Origin: Clavibacter zhangzhiyongii
GTDB taxonomy: Bacteria; Actinomycetota; Actinomycetes; Actinomycetales; Microbacteriaceae
Assembly: GCF_014775655.1 (NCBI RefSeq)
Contig: NZ_CP061274.1
Location: forward strand, 434,001 to 498,000
Direction: 5' to 3'
Length of the DNA stretch: 64,000 nucleotides
Position 1 is the stretch's first letter, and each line of letters begins with the position of its first letter. The notes under the pieces are model-generated. The model did not search any database, was not told the DNA's origin, and saw nothing but the letters and a program-made list of their open reading frames with translations. Made by a program: the position numbers and the translations under genes. Positions 59,324 to 64,000 of this stretch are shown piece by piece.

Positions 59324-61813
59324 TCACGACGCGGCGAGCCGCCGGGCCAGGTACGGCGCCGTGCGGCTGCCCGCGGTCCCCGCGACCTCCCGCGGGGTGC
59401 CCTGCGCGACGATCCGGCCGCCCTGGTCGCCGCCCGACGGCCCGAGGTCGATGACCCGGTCGGCGTCCGCCACGACGTCCATCTCGTGCTCCACGACGAC
59501 CACGGTGTTGCCCGCGTCGACGAGTCCCTGGAGCTGGCGCAGGAGGAGCACGACGTCCGCCGGGTGCAGCCCCGTCGTCGGCTCGTCGAGCAGGTAGAGG
59601 GTGTGGCCGCGCGGCGCGCGCTGCAGCTCGGTGGCCAGCTTGATCCGCTGCGCCTCGCCGCCGGACAGCTCCGTCGCGGGCTGGCCGAGCCGCAGGTAGC
59701 CGAGCCCCACGTCGCGCAGGGTGGCGAGGGCGCGCGCGGCGAGCGGCACGTCGGCGAGGAAGCCGTGCGCCTCGTCCACCGTCATCGCCAGCACGTCCGC
59801 GATCGAGCGCCCGTGGTAGGCGATCTCCAGGGTCGCCGGCTCGTACCGGGCCCCGTGGCAGGTGGGGCACGGCCCGTAGGAGCCGGGGAGGAAGAGGAGC
59901 TCGACGGTCACGGATCCCTCGCCCTGGCAGGTCTCGCAGCGCCCGCCCGCGACGTTGAAGGAGAACCGGCCGGCGCCGTAGCCGCGGGCCCGGGCCTCGT
60001 CGGTCGCGGCGTAGGTGCGGCGCACCGCGTCGAAGAGCCCGGTGTAGGTGGCGAGCGTCGAGCGGGGCGTCCGCCCGATCGGACGCTGGTCCACCGACAC
60101 GAGCCGGTCCACCGCCTCCGCGCCCTCCACCCGCGCGATGCGGGCCGGCCCGGACGCGTCGTCGGCCGCGTCCGCGTCGTCCGCCGCCTCGACCACCACG
60201 CGGTCGGGCGCGAGCGATGCCTGCAGCAGGTCCGGCAGCACGCGGCTCACGAGCGTCGACTTGCCGGATCCGGAGACGCCCGTCACGGCCACCATCACGC
60301 CGAGCGGGATCTCCACGTCGAGGTCGACGAGGTTGTGCAGCGTCACGCCCGTGGCCCGGATGCTCCCGGTGGGGGTCCGCGGCGTCCGCTCCGCGCGCGG
60401 CGGCGCGAGGTCGGGGAAGAGGTGCGGGCGCGTCGCCGAGGCGGTCACGTCCCGGAGCCCCGCGACGGGCCCGGAGTACAGCACGGACCCGCCCGCCTGC
60501 CCCGCGCCCGGCCCCACGTCCACGATCCAGTCCGCCCGCCGCACGACGTCCATGTCGTGCTCGACCACGAACACCGAGTTGCCGGAGTCGCGCAGCTGCT
60601 CGAGCACCTCGAGGAGCGGCTCGGCGTCGGCCGGATGCAGGCCCGCGGACGGCTCGTCGAGCACGTACACGACGCCGAACAGGCCCGAGCGCAGCTGCGT
60701 CGCGAGCCGGAGCCGCTGCATCTCCCCGGGCGAGAGCGTCGTCGTGACGCGCCCGAGGCTGAGGTAGCCGAGCCCGAGGTCGACGAGCACGACGAGGCGC
60801 GCCACGAGGTCGGTCGTGATGGTCACGGCCACGTCGCCCATGCCGTCCGTCGGCGCGATGGCGTCGGCCAGGTCGGCGAGCGTGAGCGCGTTGAGCTCCT
60901 GGATGCTGCGCCCCGCGAAGGTCACGGCCAGCGCCTCGGGCGTGAGCCCGCTCCCGCCGCACCGCTCGCACGTGCCCGAGACCATGTGCGCGAGCGCGGC
61001 CTCGCGGAGCCGCGGGCTGGCCGAGTCGGCCAGCGTGTGCAGCACGTAGGAGCGCGCGCTCCAGAAGCGCCCGTTGTACGGCTTCGCCACGCGGTCGCGC
61101 TGCGGCGTGATCTGCACCACCGGCTGCTCCTCCGTGAAGAGGATCCAGTCGCGCACCTCCTGCGGCAGCTCGCGCCACGGCACGTCCACGTCGTACCCGA
61201 GCGCGATCGCGATGTCGCGCAGGTTCTTGCCCTGCCAGGCGCCGGGCCACGCGGCGATGGCGCCGTCGCGGATCGACAGCGACGGGTCCGGCACGAGCGA
61301 CGCCTCGGTCACGGTGTGCGCGACGCCGAGCCCGTGGCAGACCGGGCAGGCGCCCGCCGCGGTGTTGGGGGAGAACGCGTCGGAGTCGAGCCGCCCCTGC
61401 CCGGCGGGGTAGGCGCCGGCGCGCGACATCAGCATCCGCAGCGAGTTGGAGAGCGTCGTCACGGTGCCGACCGTGGAGCGCGTGCTGGGCGCGCCGCGCC
61501 GCTGCTGCAGGGCGACCGCGGGCGGCAGGCCGGTGATGCTCTCGACGTGCGGCGTCTGCTCCTGGCGGATCAGCCGACGCGCGTACGGCGCGACCGACTC
61601 GAAGAACCGCCGCTGCGCCTCGGCGTAGACGGTGCCGAAGGCGAGCGACGACTTGCCGGATCCGGAGACGCCCGTGAAGGCGACGATGCGGTCGCGCGGG
61701 ATGTCGACGTCCACGTCCCGGAGCGTGTTCTCCGAGGCGCCGCGCACCCGCACGAACCCGTCGGCGCGGTCGTCGGGGGCGGGAGGAGTCGGGGTCGTTC
61801 CGGAGGCGGGCAC
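59324..61813 (-). CDS. UvrA paralogue lacking the UvrB-binding domain (UvrA2/DrrC-like)
   Basis: An 829-residue double ATPase of the UvrA group. Both halves have a Walker A GVSGSGKS (about residues 48-55 and 490-497) and a signature region (TTLSPGEMQRLRLA and ELSGGEAQRIKLA). Zinc-finger cysteines appear in CPVCHGLG, CERCGGSG, CETCQGEG and CPTCHGARY. After STVGTVTTLSNSLRML the sequence passes almost directly to SPNTAAGACPVC, so the UvrB-interaction domain and the first zinc module of true UvrA are missing. Such proteins assist in tolerance of DNA-binding compounds rather than in normal excision repair. The start is GTG at 61813; a minus-strand TAGGGT eight bases away suggests a leaderless mRNA. 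Confidence 0.9.
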   Translation of the reverse strand: MPASGTTPTPPAPDDRADGFVRVRGASENTLRDVDVDIPRDRIVAFTGVSGSGKSSLAFGTVYAEAQRRFFESVAPYARRLIRQEQTPHVESITGLPPAVALQQRRGAPSTRSTVGTVTTLSNSLRMLMSRAGAYPAGQGRLDSDAFSPNTAAGACPVCHGLGVAHTVTEASLVPDPSLSIRDGAIAAWPGAWQGKNLRDIAIALGYDVDVPWRELPQEVRDWILFTEEQPVVQITPQRDRVAKPYNGRFWSARSYVLHTLADSASPRLREAALAHMVSGTCERCGGSGLTPEALAVTFAGRSIQELNALTLADLADAIAPTDGMGDVAVTITTDLVARLVVLVDLGLGYLSLGRVTTTLSPGEMQRLRLATQLRSGLFGVVYVLDEPSAGLHPADAEPLLEVLEQLRDSGNSVFVVEHDMDVVRRADWIVDVGPGAGQAGGSVLYSGPVAGLRDVTASATRPHLFPDLAPPRAERTPRTPTGSIRATGVTLHNLVDLDVEIPLGVMVAVTGVSGSGKSTLVSRVLPDLLQASLAPDRVVVEAADDADAADDASGPARIARVEGAEAVDRLVSVDQRPIGRTPRSTLATYTGLFDAVRRTYAATDEARARGYGAGRFSFNVAGGRCETCQGEGSVTVELLFLPGSYGPCPTCHGARYEPATLEIAYHGRSIADVLAMTVDEAHGFLADVPLAARALATLRDVGLGYLRLGQPATELSGGEAQRIKLATELQRAPRGHTLYLLDEPTTGLHPADVVLLLRQLQGLVDAGNTVVVVEHEMDVVADADRVIDLGPSGGDQGGRIVAQGTPREVAGTAGSRTAPYLARRLAAS

Positions 61814-61921
61814 CTGATCGACCCTAGGCCCGGGTCGGTCGTCGCCCCGCCGTCCGCGGCCCGCCCGTACGGGCAGGTCCGCCCATCGGGTCGACGTCCG
61901 TCGCGGGCCGCGGCGAGAGGA

Positions 61922-62134
61922 TCAGCCCAGGGCGCCGCGCGCCTCCGCGAGCGTCGGGTAGTCGCCGACGTCGCGGCCGAGGCGGTCGGTGACGTGGAAG
62001 CCCACGCCCCACCTCTCCTCGGACATCCCGGCGAACTCGTCGCCGCGGCGGGCGACCCAGAGTCCTGCGGCGACGGGGGACCAGCTGATGCCGGGGACGT
62101 GGGTCGCACCGGGTGCGGTCTGCGTGAGAGCCAT
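61922..62134 (-). CDS. small conserved-looking hypothetical protein
   Basis: A 70-residue protein with a strong ribosome binding site (AAGGAGGAG) before the ATG at 62134. The sequence ends FHVTDRLGRDVGDYPTLAEARGALG and has GLWVARRGDEFAGM in the middle, suggesting a small beta-rich fold of the kind seen in proteins that repeat a W-x-A-x-R-x-G pattern. The function is unknown. The strong ribosome binding site supports it being real. Confidence 0.75.
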   Translation of the reverse strand: MALTQTAPGATHVPGISWSPVAAGLWVARRGDEFAGMSEERWGVGFHVTDRLGRDVGDYPTLAEARGALG

Positions 62135-62361
62135 GGCTCCTCCTTCATCGCGGCTCGTCGTCGAGCCGCTTCGTGTCCTGGCGACGTGGATGCGCGCCGC
62201 CGATGGGTGGACATCGAATGTATGCGCACTAATGGCTAGTGGGCGTTCCACTCGGCGGATCCGCAGGAACGCAGGTCCCCGCGCACCCGCGTCCGACCCT
62301 CCCCGCACGCGCGAGGGCCGCCCGCGGCATGCGCGGACGGCCCTCGTGTGCGGCGTGACGA
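62135..62361. other. intergenic region of small gene and sigma factor
   Basis: About 230 bp. It holds the upstream region of the small gene at 61922 and the sigma-factor terminator. A relatively AT-rich stretch (around 62208-62240, ATGTATGCGCACTAATGGCTAGTG) probably includes the small gene's promoter; the minus-strand hexamer TAGCCATTAG gives a possible -10 there. Confidence 0.45.
62312..62346 (-). terminator. sigma-factor terminator
   Basis: CGAGGGCCG (62312-62320) pairs perfectly with CGGCCCTCG (62338-62346), with additional CCGCG/CGCGG pairing in the loop, 15 bp past the sigma-factor stop. Confidence 0.85.
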
Positions 62362-63408
62362 TCAGCCGCGGATGTACGTCTCCAGCTCCGGGATGCGGAG
62401 CTTCGCGAGGCACTTCTTCTCGATCTGGCGCACGCGCTCGCGCGTCACGCCGAGCTGCTGGCTGACGAAGGCGAGCGAGCGGGGCTCGAGGCCGGCGAGG
62501 CCGAAGCGCATCCGCACGACCTCGGCGTCGCGCTCGGCGAGCCCGTCGATGAGGCGCGTGACGTGCGCGGCCATGAGCTGCTGCGTCACCACGTCGATGG
62601 GCTGCGTGACGTCGGCGTCCTCGATGAGGTCCGCCATCTCAGTGTCGCCGTCGCCGCCGCTGCCGCCCACGAGGACCTGCAGGGACATGGGCTCCTGCGC
62701 GCGGTCGAGCAGGTAGCGCACCTTGGTGACGGGCGTGTCCGACTCGCGGGCGATCTCCTCCATCGAGGGGTCGCGCCCGAGCTCCACCGCGAGCTCGCGC
62801 TGCACGGCGTTGATGCGGTTGATGTGCTCCACCGTGTGCACGGGGATCCGGATGGTGCGGCTCGTGTCGGCCATGCCCCGGGTGATCGACTGCTTGATCC
62901 ACCACGACGCGTACGTCGAGAACTTGAAGCCGGCCTGGTAGTCGAACTTCTCGACCGCCCGGACGAGGCCCATGTTGCCCTCCTGGATGAGGTCCAGGAA
63001 CGGCAGGCCGCGGCCCGTGTAGCGCTTGGCGATGCTCACGACGAGGCGGAGGTTCGCGTTGACGAGGTGCTGCTTGGCGCGCATCCCGTCCTGGGCGAGC
63101 GTCTGGTGCTCGCGGCGCTCGGCGGCGGTGAGGTCGGTGCGGGTGTCGAGCACCTCCTGGGCGAGGACGCCCACCTCGATGCGGCGCGCGACGGTCACCT
63201 CCTGCTCGGCGGTGAGCAGCGGCACGCGGCCGATCTGGCGGAGGTAGTCCTTGACGGCGTCGGTGCTGGCACCGGGGGTGACGAGCGAGGGCTCGGGGAG
63301 GTCGGAGTCCGCATAGGGATCGACCGGGCCGACGGCCTCGACCTGGTCGAGGGAGGAGTCGGTGCTGGTGCTGTCGGTGGCCGTGGGCCTGGTCGGTGTC
63401 ATCGTCAT
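62362..63408 (-). CDS. RpoD-like RNA polymerase sigma factor (group 1/2)
   Basis: A 348-residue sigma-70 protein. Region 1.2 is DAVKDYLRQIGRVPLL, region 2 has NLRLVVSIAKRY, GNMGLVRAVEKFD and FSTYASWWIKQSI, region 3 has GRDPSMEEIA and region 4.2 has QQLGVTRERVRQIEKK. There is no long region 1.1 extension. The short N-terminus suggests a group 2 factor (SigB/HrdD type) next to a principal sigma elsewhere, but it may be the only one I can see. The start is ATG at 63408 with AAGGAA. It is divergent from the histidine-phosphatase gene. Confidence 0.93.
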   Translation of the reverse strand: MTMTPTRPTATDSTSTDSSLDQVEAVGPVDPYADSDLPEPSLVTPGASTDAVKDYLRQIGRVPLLTAEQEVTVARRIEVGVLAQEVLDTRTDLTAAERREHQTLAQDGMRAKQHLVNANLRLVVSIAKRYTGRGLPFLDLIQEGNMGLVRAVEKFDYQAGFKFSTYASWWIKQSITRGMADTSRTIRIPVHTVEHINRINAVQRELAVELGRDPSMEEIARESDTPVTKVRYLLDRAQEPMSLQVLVGGSGGDGDTEMADLIEDADVTQPIDVVTQQLMAAHVTRLIDGLAERDAEVVRMRFGLAGLEPRSLAFVSQQLGVTRERVRQIEKKCLAKLRIPELETYIRG

Positions 63409-63725
63409 GGTGCCCGTTCCTTCCGCGCCGTCCCGGACGGCATCGTCATGCGGGCCCGCGTCCGTTAGACGGGGGTCTCTGCGAGGTCCCGTGGTCCACG
63501 GGGCTCTCGCCCGGAGGCCGGATCACGACCTCGAGCACCTAACTTAGCGTGCGATTCCTTTGGGGCCCAAACGTTCGTATACGCATGTAACATCCGACCG
63601 GAGTGCAGTCCCGAGAGGCCGGCCCCCGCCGGTGTGCCCAATCGTATTGGGGGCTAATGATTCGCGCAGGGGCTTGCGCAGGATGCTCGGCGGTTGTACA
63701 TCTGCCCGCCACCTACACTTGTCGC
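63409..63725. promoter_or_regulatory. divergent promoter region of sigma factor and phosphatase gene
   Basis: 317 bp with several AT-richer signals. On the minus strand TATACG (63581-63576) and TACGAT (63646-63641) are -10 candidates for the sigma gene. CCCAAT-CGT-ATTGGG (63637-63651) is a perfect 6-3-6 inverted repeat that overlaps the second and may be an operator. TTTGGG-G-CCCAAA (63558-63570) is another. On the plus strand TACACT (63714-63719) serves the phosphatase gene. No ORF is evident. Confidence 0.5.
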
Positions 63726-64000
63726 GTGGTCGCCTCACGAATCCATCTCGTCCGTCACGGCGAGGTGCACAACCCGCACGGAGTCCTCTACGGACGCATC
63801 CCGGGATACGGCCTCTCCGACCTCGGCCACCGCATGGCGGACGCCGCCGCACGGGCCCTCGAGGAGTCGGGCGCCCCCGTCAACCGGGTCATCGCGTCCC
63901 CGCTCCAGCGCGCGCAGGAGTCGGCCGCCCCCTGGGCCGAGCGGTTCGCCCTCGAGGTCGCCACCGACGAGCGCGTCATCGAGCCCACCAACCGCTTCGA
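63726..64000 (+). CDS. histidine phosphatase family protein (partial, runs off the window)
   Basis: The first 91 residues of a phosphoglycerate-mutase-type phosphatase are visible. The phosphohistidine motif is LVRHGEVHNP (8-17), and YGRIPGYGLSDLGHRMA and VIASPLQRAQESAAP follow in the normal order. The start is GTG at 63726, exactly seven bases after the last base of TACACT (63714-63719), so the mRNA should be leaderless. The substrate is unknown. Confidence 0.9.
   Translation, partial: MVASRIHLVRHGEVHNPHGVLYGRIPGYGLSDLGHRMADAAARALEESGAPVNRVIASPLQRAQESAAPWAERFALEVATDERVIEPTNRF

Overview
The window reads as a chromosomal segment of a very GC-rich actinobacterium of the family Microbacteriaceae, most like Clavibacter. 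The evidence is the GC-rich codon use with many GTG and TTG starts, the tiny bS22 ribosomal protein, a Mycobacterium-type LexA box, many probable leaderless mRNAs, and several actinobacterial families (DUF2510, DUF7882, BldC, Pr6Pr-type proteins). The genus is an inference from gene content; no search was run. I see no prophage, insertion sequence, CRISPR array, plasmid gene or biosynthetic cluster. Both window edges cut a gene.

Layout. 1-4.6 kb: a two-gene operon of a sedolisin protease and a large secreted repeat protein, read leftwards from a promoter that overlaps a Fur/Zur-like palindrome. 4.8-16 kb: TetR regulator, Tat-exported phospholipase C, an AlkB-type oxygenase under a LexA box, a zinc alcohol dehydrogenase, a permuted lipoate ligase, a lipoprotein amidase and phosphoglucomutase. 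15.9-22.8 kb: prephenate dehydratase, amino-acid permease, then seryl-tRNA synthetase, a HAD phosphatase and two tRNA-Ser genes around an LCP cell-wall ligase and a decayed FtsX permease. 22.9-28 kb: a LacI-ThuA-Gfo/Idh sugar operon, a GH13 hydrolase and tRNA-Arg(ACG). 28-31 kb: a PadR/membrane protein/LuxR cassette and a second YidC-like insertase. 31-40 kb: AlaX-like editing protein, aldo/keto reductase, acyltransferase, PanD, YihY, photolyase, glycosyltransferase and MarR. 40.7-48.4 kb: an orphan winged-helix regulator, Upp, TadA, cation efflux, ProC, TrkH/TrkA potassium uptake, ArsR, BldC and bS22. 48.5-59 kb: HAD, glutaredoxin and Dabb proteins, an ABC exporter, a second LCP protein, an archaeal-type AspRS and the PxpABC 5-oxoprolinase operon. 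59.3-64 kb: a UvrA paralogue without the UvrB-binding region, an RpoD-like sigma factor and the start of a histidine phosphatase.

The genes mostly serve core metabolism, translation, the envelope and DNA repair, and stand in short units with ATGA/GTGA overlaps. Regulation is the most informative layer. At least thirteen start codons lie exactly seven bases after the last base of a TANNNT hexamer, which predicts leaderless transcription. There are specific operators for LexA, a LacI-type repressor and a Fur-family repressor. Three convergent gene pairs share their stop codons in a single CTAG. The hexamer GGATCC is strikingly frequent.
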